Shown here: in pieces, positions 35,200 through 45,780 of the stretch
Layout of the letters: the number at the start of each line of letters is the position of its first letter
Numbering within the stretch: position 1 is the first letter of the stretch
Assembly (NCBI RefSeq): GCF_002849615.1
Contig: NZ_PDNV01000001.1
Coordinates: forward strand, 434,001 to 498,000
Direction: 5' to 3'
DNA: 64,000 nucleotides
From: Pollutimonas nitritireducens
Lineage (GTDB): Bacteria; Pseudomonadota; Gammaproteobacteria; Burkholderiales; Burkholderiaceae_B
The notes under the pieces: generated by a model
What the model was told of the DNA's origin: nothing
Database searches by the model: none
The model's input: only the letters and a program-made list of their open reading frames with translations
Program-made: the position numbers and the translations under genes

Positions 35200-36261
35200 A
35201 TGCGCATACTGCAGATGAATTTCGAACGCGGCTGGCGGGGCGGCGAGCGACAAACCTTGCTGAGCATGCGGCAGTTCCGGGATGCCGGGCATGACGTATC
35301 GCTGCTGGCGCGTCGCGGGGGCGAGCTTGCCCGCCAGGCCATAGCCCAGGGATTCACAGTGCATGAGCCGGCCAACGTGCCGGCACTATGCGGCTTTCTC
35401 GTTCGTCATGGCCGCCGCTACGATATTTTGCATGCGCAAACCGCCAATATGATGACCTGGCTGGCACTGCTGAAGCCTTTGCTGGGGCGCCGCGTCGTCT
35501 TCACTCGGCGGACCGCTTTCCCGGTAAAACGGCGCGAACGCCAGACTGCCTGGAAGTGGCGTAGGGCCGACGTGCTTGTTGCCATCAGCCAGGCTGCGGC
35601 TTCAGAGCCGCGTCGACTTGGCCTGGTGGCAAGCATCATCCCGAGCGCCATCGAGGTTAAAGCATTGGACCAAGGACACATTGCAGCATTTACCCGGCAA
35701 TTTGACCTGGCCGATAAACGAGTGCTTGCCACCGCAGCCGCATTAACCGCCGACAAAGACCCTTGCACGTTGATACGGGCTGTACATCGCCTGCACCAGT
35801 TGCGCAGCGATTTTGTGTTTTTGCATTTGGGGGCGGGCGGTGGATCAGAATCAGAAGCACGCGCACTGGTGCGCGAGCTGAGCCTCGAGAATATCTATTT
35901 GTTCGCGGGTTTCCAGTCCGGCATCGATGATCTGTACCGGCTCATGGACGTATTCGTCCTGAGCTCCCGAAGCGAGGCTTTGGGCACGAGTGTGCTGGAT
36001 GCGTTCTTGTACTCGGTTCCCGTCGTCGCCACCAATGCAGGCGGGCTGGCTGAAATCCTGGCGGGCGGCCGAGGAATCATGTGCGCGGCGGGCGATCACG
36101 AAGCGCTGGCGGCCGGCATGGACCGCGTATTAAATGATCGCAGCCTGCGGGCCAGCATGGTCGAGAACGCACGCGACTATGTCTTGCGTGAGCACGATGC
36201 CGGCGTCATGGCCAAGCGTTACCTGGTGCAGTACCAACGTTTGATCGACCGGAACACCTAG
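35200..36261 (+). CDS. Glycosyltransferase family 4 protein
   Basis: A 353-residue GT-B glycosyltransferase. The N-terminal domain has a Gly-rich donor-entry loop (FERGWRGGERQTLLSM) and ILHAQTANM; the C-terminal domain has AALTADKDPCTLIRAV and the conserved FVLSSRSEALGTSVLDAFLY region containing the EALGTS-type ExxxxxxxE donor-binding motif. It transfers a sugar from a nucleotide donor, probably in LPS or glycolipid assembly. It starts six bases after the MFS stop and belongs to that unit. Confidence 0.85.
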   Translation: MRILQMNFERGWRGGERQTLLSMRQFRDAGHDVSLLARRGGELARQAIAQGFTVHEPANVPALCGFLVRHGRRYDILHAQTANMMTWLALLKPLLGRRVVFTRRTAFPVKRRERQTAWKWRRADVLVAISQAAASEPRRLGLVASIIPSAIEVKALDQGHIAAFTRQFDLADKRVLATAAALTADKDPCTLIRAVHRLHQLRSDFVFLHLGAGGGSESEARALVRELSLENIYLFAGFQSGIDDLYRLMDVFVLSSRSEALGTSVLDAFLYSVPVVATNAGGLAEILAGGRGIMCAAGDHEALAAGMDRVLNDRSLRASMVENARDYVLREHDAGVMAKRYLVQYQRLIDRNT

Positions 36262-36272
36262 GCATTGTCGGG

Positions 36273-36767
36273 TCAGTTTCCTTTTCTTGCGAGCGTCATG
36301 CGCGTCTCGAACTTGCTTCGATGCATGGAGAAAAACGTTCGGACATTGCGCACATTGGCGCGAGAAGTGAACGTCCGATGCGCCAGTGCGTGGTAGGCAG
36401 GCATGTCAGCCACCTGCGCAATCACAATGAAGTCGGGCCCGGGCGACACGCGATAGCACTGCAGAATGGCGGGATCGTCGGCCAGGCTTGCTTCAAACGC
36501 ATCTAGATGCTCGGCGGTTTGCACGTCCATCGTGATTTCAATAATGGCAGTCAGCCCTTGACCGACTTTTTGGGGGTCGAGGATGGCGACCTGTTTGTGG
36601 ATGATGCCTTCCTGTATAAGGCGGCGGACACGCCGCAGGCAGGTCGGGGGCGAGGCGTGCACAAGCTGTGCAAGGTCCTGATTGGTCATGGAGTTGTCGG
36701 CTTGTAGGTGTTCGAGTATCCGAAGGTCGAGCTCGTCGAGCTCCAGGGGAGCAGTAGGTTCCGTCAT
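36273..36767 (-). CDS. Lrp/AsnC family transcriptional regulator
   Basis: A 164-residue regulator. The N-terminal helix-turn-helix is LDLRILEHLQADNSMTNQDL followed by PPTCLRRVRRLIQEG. The C-terminal half is the RAM ligand domain (VDVQTAEHLDAFEASLADD-type, with GPDFIVIAQV). It is convergent with the glycosyltransferase and divergent from glmS. Lrp proteins respond to amino acids; no target is evident beyond its own AT-rich promoter. Confidence 0.92.
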   Translation of the reverse strand: MTEPTAPLELDELDLRILEHLQADNSMTNQDLAQLVHASPPTCLRRVRRLIQEGIIHKQVAILDPQKVGQGLTAIIEITMDVQTAEHLDAFEASLADDPAILQCYRVSPGPDFIVIAQVADMPAYHALAHRTFTSRANVRNVRTFFSMHRSKFETRMTLARKGN

Positions 36768-36914
36768 TTATTTCTATTCACTATTCAATTTGAAATAAAA
36801 TTACATAGTAAGCTAGTATGGAAATAAAATACCATTTATGCCTTCAATAAGAAACCTTATTTCTTTCAATGTTGCGCACAATAGCCTTTCTTTGACATCG
36901 GCCGGAGTTTATCT
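36768..36914. promoter_or_regulatory. AT-rich divergent promoter region between lrp-like gene and glmS
   Basis: The stretch is markedly AT-rich and has two direct GAAATAAAA repeats, at 36792 and 36821, one of them inside TGGAAATAAAATACCA. This suits binding by the Lrp-type protein. No unambiguous promoter could be placed. Confidence 0.4.
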
Positions 36915-38747
36915 ATGTGCGGAATTGTTGGCGCAGTGGCGCAACGCGACATCACCCCTGTTCTTCTGGAAGGGCTTAAACGCCTGGAATACCGTGGATA
37001 CGACTCCTGCGGCGTGGCCGTGTACGCCGATGGTGAATTGCGGCGCGCGCGCAGTACAGAGCGGGTTGCCGAACTCCAGTCGCAAGTCGAAAAAGACAAG
37101 GTCGCTGGCTTCACAGGAATTGCACATACCCGCTGGGCGACCCATGGCGCCCCCGCCACCCACAATGCCCATCCCCATTTTTCCGGCCATGCCAAGAGCT
37201 CGCCCCGCATCGCGCTCGTGCATAACGGCATTATCGAGAATCACGACGAACTTCGCGAAGAACTGCAGGCCGCGGGTTATGTATTCGAAAGCCAGACCGA
37301 CACCGAGGTCATCGCACATCTGGTCGATCACCTGTATGCCGGTGATCTTCGTGACGCGGTGCAGCAGGCAATCCGTCGTCTTTCGGGCGCCTACGCCATT
37401 GCCGTATTCTGCCGCGACGAACCCCACCGAGTAGTCGGCGCACGCCACGGATCGCCACTGGTCGTGGGCCGTGGCGTCAATGAAAACTTCCTGGCATCCG
37501 ATGCATTAGCGCTGGCCGGCACCACCGATCAGATCATCTATCTTGAAGATGGCGACGTCGTCGACCTACAACTGGCACGAGTATGGATCACCGACAGCGA
37601 CGGTCGTGCCGTGGACCGCGAAGTCCACACCGTGCAAGTGCACACAGGAGCGGCCGAGCTAGGGCCATATCGCCACTACATGCAGAAGGAAATTTTCGAG
37701 CAGCCGCGCGCCGTGGCCGACACCCTGCAAGACATTGAAAGCATTACGCCGGAACTGTTTGGCGACCAAGCCTATAAAGTGTTCAAGGACATCGACAACG
37801 TGTTGATTCTGGCTTGCGGCACCAGCTATTACGCCGGATTGACCGCACGCTACTGGATAGAATCCATCGCCAAGATACCGGTGAACGTTGAAATCGCCAG
37901 CGAATACCGTTATCGCGACAGCGTGCCCAACCCGCGCAGCCTAGTCGTCACCATTTCCCAGTCCGGCGAAACCGCCGACACCCTTGCCGCCTTAAAACAC
38001 GCACGCGGCCTGGGCATGGAACACACCCTGACGATCTGCAACGTTGCCACCAGTGCCATGGTGCGTGAATGCAAACTGGCCTACATCACGCGCGCAGGCG
38101 TGGAAATCGGCGTGGCGTCCACCAAAGCGTTTACCACGCAGCTGACCGCCTTGTTCTTGCTGGCGTTGGCCTTGGCCCAGGCCAAGGACCAATTGAGTGA
38201 AGTGAAAGAGGCGGAGTCCTTGAAAGCGCTGCGCCACCTGCCGGTTGCCATCGGAGCCGTACTGGCGTTGGAACCGCAGATCATGGCCTGGGCCGACCGC
38301 TTTGCCAGCAAGGAAAACGCCTTGTTCCTGGGGCGCGGCATGCACTATCCCATTGCCCTGGAAGGCGCGTTAAAGCTTAAGGAAATCAGCTACATTCATG
38401 CCGAGGCTTATCCCGCGGGTGAATTGAAGCATGGTCCGCTGGCGTTGGTGACGGAAGCCATGCCTGTGGTCACGATCGCACCGCGGGATGAACTGCTGGA
38501 AAAGTTGAAATCCAATATGCAGGAGGTCCATGCGCGCGGCGGTGAGCTGTATGTATTCGCCGATGCCGATACCAGGATTGGAAGCAGCGAAGGGATACAC
38601 GTGATTCGCATGCCGGAGAATTACGGGAAATTGTCGCCTATTCTGCACACGATACCGCTGCAGTTGCTGGCGTATCACACGGCGTGCGCGAGAGGGACTG
38701 ATGTGGATAAGCCGCGGAATTTGGCGAAGAGTGTGACGGTGGAGTAG
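36915..38747 (+). CDS. glmS: Glutamine-fructose-6-phosphate aminotransferase (isomerizing)
   Basis: A 610-residue enzyme that makes glucosamine-6-phosphate. It starts MCGIVGAV, with Cys2 becoming the N-terminal nucleophile of the glutaminase domain; [10 protein letters not shown] and NAHPH complete that site. Two SIS domains follow ([13 protein letters not shown], and AVEIGVAST-like [14 protein letters not shown]), ending in the conserved [16 protein letters not shown] lies eight bases before the ATG. The region after the stop is the site where the accessory DNA begins, as often at the 3' end of glmS. Confidence 0.97.
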   Translation: MCGIVGAVAQRDITPVLLEGLKRLEYRGYDSCGVAVYADGELRRARSTERVAELQSQVEKDKVAGFTGIAHTRWATHGAPATHNAHPHFSGHAKSSPRIALVHNGIIENHDELREELQAAGYVFESQTDTEVIAHLVDHLYAGDLRDAVQQAIRRLSGAYAIAVFCRDEPHRVVGARHGSPLVVGRGVNENFLASDALALAGTTDQIIYLEDGDVVDLQLARVWITDSDGRAVDREVHTVQVHTGAAELGPYRHYMQKEIFEQPRAVADTLQDIESITPELFGDQAYKVFKDIDNVLILACGTSYYAGLTARYWIESIAKIPVNVEIASEYRYRDSVPNPRSLVVTISQSGETADTLAALKHARGLGMEHTLTICNVATSAMVRECKLAYITRAGVEIGVASTKAFTTQLTALFLLALALAQAKDQLSEVKEAESLKALRHLPVAIGAVLALEPQIMAWADRFASKENALFLGRGMHYPIALEGALKLKEISYIHAEAYPAGELKHGPLALVTEAMPVVTIAPRDELLEKLKSNMQEVHARGGELYVFADADTRIGSSEGIHVIRMPENYGKLSPILHTIPLQLLAYHTACARGTDVDKPRNLAKSVTVE

Positions 38748-39534
38748 GCGGCGTGGAAATGCAGTCGGTTTTGAAGTGCAGAAATAAAGTCCGCCCTTTG
38801 GAAATAAAGTCCGCCTTTTCCAAATTCGTCCAATACTCGTTCAACCGTAGCTAAGATCCTATAAAGCGTGGGCATAATCTGCCATTTTGGTTTGCATGAA
38901 TCGATGCGGTGTTAATTGCCGAAACGGAAATTTGCCGATCGATAAAAGATATTCCTTTCGCCCTTTGCGAATTTACGACATAAATGCGCTTAAGTTTTAG
39001 TCTCACTATGAGCGGAGTGGTGTTTTGGCCCAAAAAGGTAGATGCACCCGTGCACTATTTGGCTTAGATTGGGGAGTTGCGACCCTGCTGATGGAGAGTG
39101 CAGTCAGTGGCTGCATTCGACCCACAAGGGAAGGCTAGGTTGCGACTGTTATGTGGCCATTGATGGCAGGGAGCTGATAGCCAGATCGATGCAGTGGATT
39201 CGCAAGGTATGCCCAAATCGGCACTTGTCTCAATGACTTCTGGCCCACCAATTGCAGTTCGTCGCGGCCTATGCCATGTGTCACCTGTTGCACCAGGGGC
39301 AGACGCTGCGACCTTTGCAGGAGAAGACGGCTAGATAGTCACGCCCAGAGTCATCGCAGTGCGCGCGGGCAAAGCCGTGTGCGAAGATGCCGCATTAGAT
39401 CGTTGCCAGTGATGTCGTAAAGGTGCAGCAGGCAGCGTCAGCTAATTAACGGACGCAAACAGTACTTCCAATTGAGGCTGGTGTGCCACCGATGTGGGTG
39501 AATTGGAGGTTATGTGCCTCCATGCGACTTCTTC
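38748..39534. other. Gene-free stretch downstream of glmS
   Basis: About 790 bases without a convincing gene. It contains a tandem repeat of GAAATAAAGTCCGCC at 38781-38795 and 38801-38815 (20-base period) and a hairpin TGGAGG-N7-CCTCCA at 39504-39522 beside the hsdR fragment. Short open frames (for example 39042-39236) have no recognisable family. I saw no tRNA or clear Tn7 end. Confidence 0.5.
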
Positions 39535-41805
39535 TTAACTTGCTGTCTTTAGCTCGATACCACCCCGAAGAAGAAAGTCACTCAGCAGATTAGAAGCTTT
39601 GATGTTGACCCGGAACATCGGCAGCGGCTTACCTTCTAGGCCTTCAAAGTAGGCCATTGCCTTTTGCTGATCCAGCGTTCCCCGCAGGTCATCAAAGCGG
39701 CCATATTCATTGAGATTGGATTCAGTGAGCTGGGTATTCATCAGGGCGATGAGCTTCGCTGGGTCCAGGCCGAGGCAAGAGACGATGGCCGCAATTTTCT
39801 CGTTCACGGCCTCTGCTTTGTAGTCGCTCAAGTAGTCGTGGAAGGTGCAGCATGGGTCGATCTGCACATCACCGCGCTGGATGTCGCGGAGAAAGATTTC
39901 GGCGATTTTTTGGTCTTCCTGTGAGAGCGATGTAAATGAGCGGTGCAAATCGGCCAAAGTGGCTTCCTTGGCTTGCTGATCGCCGCTTTGCAGCACTTTG
40001 AGATATTTTTCAAAGCGCGCGTTCATGTAGTCGGCGTCGATCTTGCCTGTGTCGATTTCGGTTATATGGCTATCAATATCGAAGGGAATATCCTCGCTGC
40101 CACCGCCGCCGCCACTGCCGCCGAGTTCTTTGTAGCGTTGCAGTAGCGTCAGATAGTGATGCTGGCTAAGGGCCAGCTGGACCCGCGTCGCGGGGTCTTC
40201 ACCAAACTCATAAACCGATTTCTCCCAGCTAAAGCCTTGGATCTTCGCAGCCTCTAAGATGGCGCTGAATTGGTTGAACTCCTTGGCAAAGGCCGCACGC
40301 GCTGCAAGGTCGTCCGGTAGCTTGGTGAAGTCCTCGATGCCTGCTGCGCTGAAGATGGCGTCGATTTCAGCAAAGCTAGCATTCATCCGCTCCAGGTTCA
40401 TCGGCAACCGATCGGCGAACAGGCCAATCGGTTTGTCGCCGGAATAAAGTTTCACGGCGGCCTCGACATTGCGCGTCATCGTATGGGGCTTGCGGTAGTA
40501 GCGGATGCTGCCAAAGGGCTTGTCTGGCCCGAACAGGCGATTGGTGCGCGAGAACGCCTGAATGATGTTTTCGTATTCCAGCAGCTTGTCGAGGTAGAGC
40601 GTATTCACCCATTTCGAGTCGAAACCGGTGAGCATCTGATTCACTACGATCAATAGGTCAAGTCGCTTGCCCGGCTCGGCCTCGATACGAATATAGGCCT
40701 TTTTATGCGCGAGGCGGTAGGCCAAGTCTTCCTTGAATTTCGCGTGCGTTCCGAGGTCAAACTTCTGCCCGTAGGCGGCGTTGTAATCCTCCAGAATCTC
40801 GACAAGTCCGTCCGTTTTAAACGCCGGATCACAGCCGCCGTCTTCGTCACTGATATTCGGATCAAAAAGTGCGGTGATCTTCAGCGCCGGGCACCGCGCC
40901 TTCATTAGGCGGTAGTAGGTGATGGCCTCTAGGATGCTGCTGGTGGCAAAGATGGCGTGGAATTTACTGCCTTGGCTCAGGGTCTCCCAGTTTGCTGCCA
41001 TGTCGTCTATCACCGCATCCTGGTGCTGGGCGTGGCGGTATTGGCTGTTGGGCAGATGGTCTTCGATGCCTTTTTGATAGACGCCCGAAGCATCCCGATA
41101 CCCCGCCATCGGCACATCGTTCATGTAACGATTGAAGACTTTCTTTTTCGCCGTATCGGCCAGCGCTTCAGTCACCGTTGTGGCTTTGGCTTTTTCCAGC
41201 GCAACGGCCTGCCGTAGGTCACGGTCGCGATAGGTGAGCATTTGGTACGGATCGAAGCCGAGGACGTTCTTGTCACGAATACCGTCGGCGATGCTGTAGC
41301 GGTGCAGCTCATCGCCGAACACATCGGTGGTGGTGTTGTCCTTGCGGACGTTCTCCTTGTGGATGGGCGTGCCGCTGAAGCCGAACAAGATCGCGCCGGA
41401 AAAGCTCTTTTTGATATCAATGAGCATGTCGCCAAACGTGGAGCGGTGACATTCATCAACGATGAACACGATGCGCTTGGCGCGCATGGTATCCAGATCG
41501 TGCGCCTTGAGGCCGTCTTCTTCATCCTTGAGCCTGCTCATCTTCTGGATGGAGCTGACGATCAGGGTATCGACGGGATCGGTGCTTTTGAGCTTCTTGA
41601 CGAGAATGCCTGTGTGTTCCGTGGCCTGCACCTCGTTGCCGTCTCCGGCGAAATCACGGTAGGCCAGTAGCGTCTGCGTGCCCAGCTCGATACGGTCAAG
41701 CAAAAACACCACCTTGTCTGCGTCTTTGGAATTGGCGATGAGTTGGGCAGACTTGAAGCTGGTCATCGTCTTGCCTGATCCGGTGGTGTGCCAGATGTAT
41801 CCTCG
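39535..41805 (-). pseudogene. hsdR: Type I restriction enzyme R subunit (HsdR), 5'-truncated
   Basis: The frame reads about 760 residues of an HsdR motor and C-terminal region: Walker A HTTGSGKTMTS at the very start, DECHRS (DEAD-box variant), FSGTP, and the helicase C part IIQAFSRTNRLFG. The N-terminal nuclease domain (about 250 residues with the PD-(D/E)xK site) is missing, because the sequence joins a thiolase fragment at about 41800 in another frame. No hsdM or hsdS is nearby. The remnant cannot be a working restriction enzyme. Confidence 0.82.
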
Positions 41806-42489
41806 CGCAGCTTCTTCATCATCTCGCATATCGACATCACGACGTAGCTGTTGCCAGGTCCGCCGTAATAGGGTAAGCCGCCGGTCACAGTCAGCCCCCT
41901 GGGGTCGTCTTCGGAAATCCCCAACTCCTTGCAGGTGATCTCAACGGCGGAAGGAAAACAGCTGTATAGGTCGAAGTGATCGATATCGTCGATGCTTAAT
42001 CCTGCCATCTCTAACGCCGATCGAGACGCGATTCGGACCGCGGGCGACGAGCAAAGGTCGGCCTTTTCTGTCACGAACCAATGGTCGTTGGCATCAGCAT
42101 ATCCATGGAGGAACACCCATTTTTCCCTCGGAATCCATTTCGCCCCTTACGATCTTCTCAGACGCCCAATTTGCAGCGTACTGGGGCATGTTGCCGCTGT
42201 ACCAGGTGTAAACATTCCGCTTAGGCGTGATGTTCAGCCGGTTGGCAACACTCTTTGGGGGATTCGTAGAGCTTCCAAAGCCATGGCTAAATCGTGGCGA
42301 CGTATCAGCATGCGACCGAATCACAACCAGCGTATCGATACTGTCTCTGAACGCTTCGGACTGCGTGTCGGCCAGCGCAAGGTCGGCTGCTTCAGCCAAC
42401 AAATCATATCTTGACCTGTCGGTGCGGGGCACTCGGCCCCGATCTGTGATGCAGCCAACACCAACAATAATTGGCGTTCTCGGATTCAT
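41790..42489 (-). pseudogene. Acetyl-CoA acetyltransferase (thiolase family), internally deleted and 3'-truncated
   Basis: ATG at 42489 starts MNPRTPIIVGVG and runs about 115 residues with normal thiolase sequence (YSGNMPQYAANWASEKI). At about 42120 the frame shifts and resumes far downstream in the family (WVFLHGYADANDHWFVTEKA to PYYGGPGNSYVVMSICEMM), so roughly 100-150 residues including an active-site region are deleted. The 3' end then merges into the hsdR fragment. It lay after a tctC gene in the original unit. Confidence 0.78.
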
Positions 42490-42500
42490 ATTCCCTTCCC

Positions 42501-43382
42501 TCAGTTCGGCTTGATGTTGGCTTGCTGGATAACTTGACCCCACCGAGGAATTTCACTCTTAACGAATGCCTTGCTTTCGGCTGCGTTGGAATTGATGACG
42601 CGACCGCCAATGGTGCTGACTTTCTCGTTGACTGCAGCGGAGTTCAAGCTTGTGGAAATCGACTTTTCGATTCTTTCCGTGACTTTCGGATCAAGGCCCT
42701 TAGGTGCTGCAAGGCCGAACCACGCTTCCTTCACAGGCAGGTCATACCCTAACTCTGAAAGCGTGGGCACGTCCGGCAACATAGTCAGCCTGTCTTTCGA
42801 CGTCACCGCCAGCACGGTCACTTTGCCGGTGGGGATGTGTTGTGCGATTGAAGAATAGCTGCTGATGCCAAGCGGCGCGTGACCGCCGAGGACATCGGTG
42901 ACAGCGGGCGCCTCGCCCTTGTACGGGATATGCGAAACCTCAATCTGCGCAGCATTCGTGAAGCTCTCGGCCATCAAGTGAACCGCAGTACCGTAGCCGC
43001 CGTTTGCCATGCTGAGCTTTTCGCCGCCGCCCTCGGCTCTTTTCATCAAGTCTTCAAAAGACTTAAGTCCGGAACTCTCACTGGCAATGATCATGTAGGG
43101 TACGGCGAACATCACGGCCAACTGGTCAAAGTCGCTTTCCGGGTCGTAGCCGATATCTTTATAAAGAAACTTGTTGGCCGCCATGGTGCCGTTTGTCGTG
43201 ACTCCGAGGGTGTAGCCGTCAGGAGCCGCCTGGCTCAGGAACTTGGCCCCAAGGCTGCCGCCCACGCCTGGCTTGTTCTCCACAATGATCGTTTGGCCCA
43301 GGTCGTTTGACATCTCCTGAGCGACGATGCGACTAACCACATCGGTAATTCCGCCCGCAGCAAACGGTACGATGACTCTCAA
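42501..43382 (-). pseudogene. Tripartite tricarboxylate transporter substrate-binding protein (TctC/Bug), lacking signal peptide
   Basis: The frame encodes 293 residues of a Bug-family binding protein: RVIVPFAAGGITDVVSRIVA, IIVENKPGVGGSLGAKFL, HIPYKGEAPAVTDVLGG and PDVPTLSELGY. Just upstream the same frame reads YPNKSL, the usual mature N-terminus, but a TGA stop comes directly before it and no signal peptide or ribosome site is found. The protein could not be exported, so the gene is probably 5'-damaged. It precedes the broken thiolase by 11 bases. Confidence 0.75.
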
Positions 43383-43860
43383 CGATTTGTTGGGGTATCA
43401 CAGCGTAAATACCGGTCTTCAGTGTTAGGGTCGGATTTGCCTGTATGGGTCTGCCGAATGTGCAGAAGAACGCGCGGGCATCAGACCGGACCACGTTTCC
43501 ATCATGAAATCCGTTTAGTATTCATTCTGGAATGCTCGCATATCGCGTCCTTACGCTTGCCAATTTGACTATTTTCTTCGGCCCCTTGTCGTTTATACAG
43601 AACAACCCCATATTCACCATAATGAGCACATGCCGATGGTGTAAGCAAGGACTATGCCAGTTCGTCATCACTTCTTTGAATTTCCAGTTGATTCTGATGG
43701 AATCCGTTCAGCAAAGCCGTGCTGCGACCGCACAGTTGCAGCAACACTATGTCTAGTTTTATGACACAATGTCCGGTATAAAGACACGATGTGTCTTGTC
43801 TGTGTCGTTTCGAGTCTCGGGAGCCCGACAAGGTGAGTAAGTGCACTGGGAACCTTGCTA
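43383..43860. other. Gene-free stretch between tctC remnant and IS4-family remnant
   Basis: About 480 bases, AT-richer than its surroundings, with no recognisable gene on either strand. The right part should contain one end of the IS4-type element, but I could not identify its inverted repeat. Confidence 0.4.
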
Positions 43861-44668
43861 TTACCCACATCTTTTGACGATTTGCGCGCCCAGTAGCAAA
43901 TCGCTAAGCCGACGCATGCCTCTCCAGATAAACAAGTTGCCCGGAGGCGGATCATGTGCTCGCGCGAGATAGCCGCCAAGCCGAGCGAGGCAAATCAGGT
44001 AGTCTTTCAGACGAGACTGGTGCGTTAACGGCGTGTGCCACTGCTGCGATATCTTGCGCAAGACGAGTCTTTCGCAGGCGGTAAATGCCACCTCGGGTGG
44101 TGCTCTGGGGGCCGAGCGCTGAATCATGGTGAGCCAGAAGATACGCCAGCTCACAATGCAGCACAGGGCGATCAGGTTAACGCGACGTTGCGCCGTGCGA
44201 AGCTTGGACTGCTCAACCCTGCAGCCTGATTTCAGGATGTAGTGGAACACTTCGGTTTTCCAGCGTAATGCATACCAACGCAGCTTCTCGATGGCCTCGG
44301 TTCGAGTGCATACCGGCATATCCGTTACCAGCTTCCAGCCGATGGGATCTCGCCCTTTAGGCTTGTCCTTTTCTCGAGCGTGAATGACGGTCGCCGTCAA
44401 TTCAGGATACCGGCTGCGCTTAGCGCGCGACGGCAGAAGGCGCAAACGCACATCTCCTGCGCCACTGTGTGCGTGCCATCGCCACAGAGCCGATCAGCAC
44501 ACGTGCGCACCAGAAAGTGTGTGCCTAACTCTTGAGCGGTACTGAATAATTCATAGATGTCGCATTCATGATCGCCAACGTGAATGCATTCATCTGGGCA
44601 ACCTAGCAATGCTGTTGATTGCTGCACGTTTTGCAACCAGCGGATACTGTCCTTTTGCTCAATTGGGT
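43861..44668 (-). pseudogene. IS4/Tn5-family transposase, frameshifted and 5'-truncated
   Basis: Two overlapping frames cover the middle and end of a Tn5-type transposase. The first (from 44660) reads EQKDSIRWLQNVQQ, CIHVGDHECDIYELF and FLVRTCADR; the second reads GWKLVTDMPV, LRWYALRWKTEVFHYILKSG (the YREK-like region with the catalytic Glu) and VNLIALCCIVSWRIFWL. A frameshift lies near 44400. The N-terminal third is lost where IS21-type end repeats begin. It is a dead element. Confidence 0.75.
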
Positions 44669-44796
44669 ATTCCGGCCTATCGTGACCGGCCATTCTGGTC
44701 CATCGCGACCACCCATTCCGGTCTATCGTGACCGATTTCCGGGGACACCGGAATCGGCGGTCATGATGCCGGAATCAGCGGTCACGATACCGGAAC
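44669..44796. repeat. Two head-to-tail IS21-type ends (arrays of terminal repeats)
   Basis: Three direct copies of a 20-22 base unit begin at 44669, 44692 and 44715 (23-base spacing; example ATTCCGGTCTATCGTGACCG). Three copies in inverted orientation follow, ending at 44754, 44775 and 44796 (21-base spacing; example GGTCACGATACCGGAAC). IS21 ends carry such multiple repeats, so this looks like the right end of one element touching the left end of the element that carries istA. Confidence 0.6.
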
Positions 44797-44895
44797 GGCG
44801 TCGTATCGCGCAGGAATGATGTTACGCATATAGCAACCAACCGAGTACGCTGCCAGCTTTTGTCTGGAGACAGCGTGCCGGTATTAAGGATCACT

Positions 44896-45780
44896 ATGCG
44901 TAAGATAAAAGACGTACTGCGTTTAAAGCTGGACGCCAAGCTCTCGCACCAGCAGATCGCCACGGCGCTGGGCATTTCAAAGGGTGTCGTCACCAAGTAT
45001 GTCGGCTTGGCGGGCGCGGCAGGCCTAGACTGGCCGACCGTGCAAGCATTGGACGAAGCCGCCCTGAAGCGGCGCCTGCTGGGGGCCCCAGAACAGCCCC
45101 GCGACCACGTGCAGCCGGACTACGGGCGCCTGCACCAGGCGCTGCGCCACAAGGGCATGACATTGATGCTGCTGAGGGAGGAGCGCCGCGCCGACCACGC
45201 CGATGCGCACACCTACAGCTACTCGCAGTTCTGCGAGAATTACCGACGCTTCGCCAAGCAACTTAAGCACTCGATGCGTCAGATACACCGGGCCGGCGAG
45301 AAGCTGTTCATCGACTACGCGGGCCCCACCATTGCGCTGACCGACGGCAGTCGCGCCCACATCTTCGTGGGGGCGCTGGGCGCCTCGAGCTATACCTATG
45401 CCTGTGCCACGCCGCGTGAAACGATGGCCGACTGGATCGAATCGACGGCTCGCGCGCTGGCCTTCATCGGGGGTTGTCCGCAGTTGATCGTACCGGATAA
45501 CCCGCGCGCCATGATCTCGCAGGCAGATCGCTACGAGCCGCGCAGCAACGACACAGTGCTCGACTTCGCACGCCACTATGGCACGTCGATCCTTCCGGCG
45601 CGGCCCCGTCATCCGCAGGACAAAGCCAAAGCGGAGTTGGCCGTTCAAGTGGTCGAACGCTGGATCATGGCGCGGCTGCGCCACCAGAAGTTCGCCAGCG
45701 TGCACGAGGTCAATACGGCGATGGCGCCGTTGCTTACGCGTCTGAATGACAAGCCGTTCCAGAAGCTGCCGGGCAGCATC
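44896..45780 (+). pseudogene. istA: IS21 family transposase IstA, 3'-truncated
   Basis: ATG at 44896 opens MRKIKDVLRLKLDAKLSHQQ, a helix-turn-helix N-terminus of IstA. The DDE integrase core is visible: FIDYAGPTIALTDG (first Asp), QLIVPDNPRAMIS (second Asp) and HPQDKAKAELAVQVVERWI (Glu). At about residue 295 (NDKPFQKLPGS) the IstA sequence stops matching, and the frame continues as antisense of xdhC up to 46092. Full IstA is about 500 residues and istB should follow; both the tail and istB are absent. Confidence 0.82.

Noticed and set aside
33873-35294. A 473-residue open frame on the plus strand
   Set aside because: It overlaps the MFS gene in another frame, is Arg/His/Gly-rich with no domain, and crosses into the glycosyltransferase gene. 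It is a high-GC shadow frame.
38781-38815. A CRISPR-like repeat
   Set aside because: Only two 15-base units with a 5-base gap are present; there is no array and no cas gene.
39042-39236. A 64-residue plus-strand frame after glmS
   Set aside because: It has no family resemblance, no ribosome site and lies in decayed DNA.
38748-39534. A Tn7 attachment event at the 3' end of glmS
   Set aside because: The position is right for attTn7, but I found no Tn7-like end repeats or tns genes; the adjacent genes are other remnants.
45025-45780. C-terminal 250 residues of the 612-residue minus-strand frame as a real XdhC domain
   Set aside because: This part is exactly antisense to istA coding sequence, so it is foreign read-through and not a domain.
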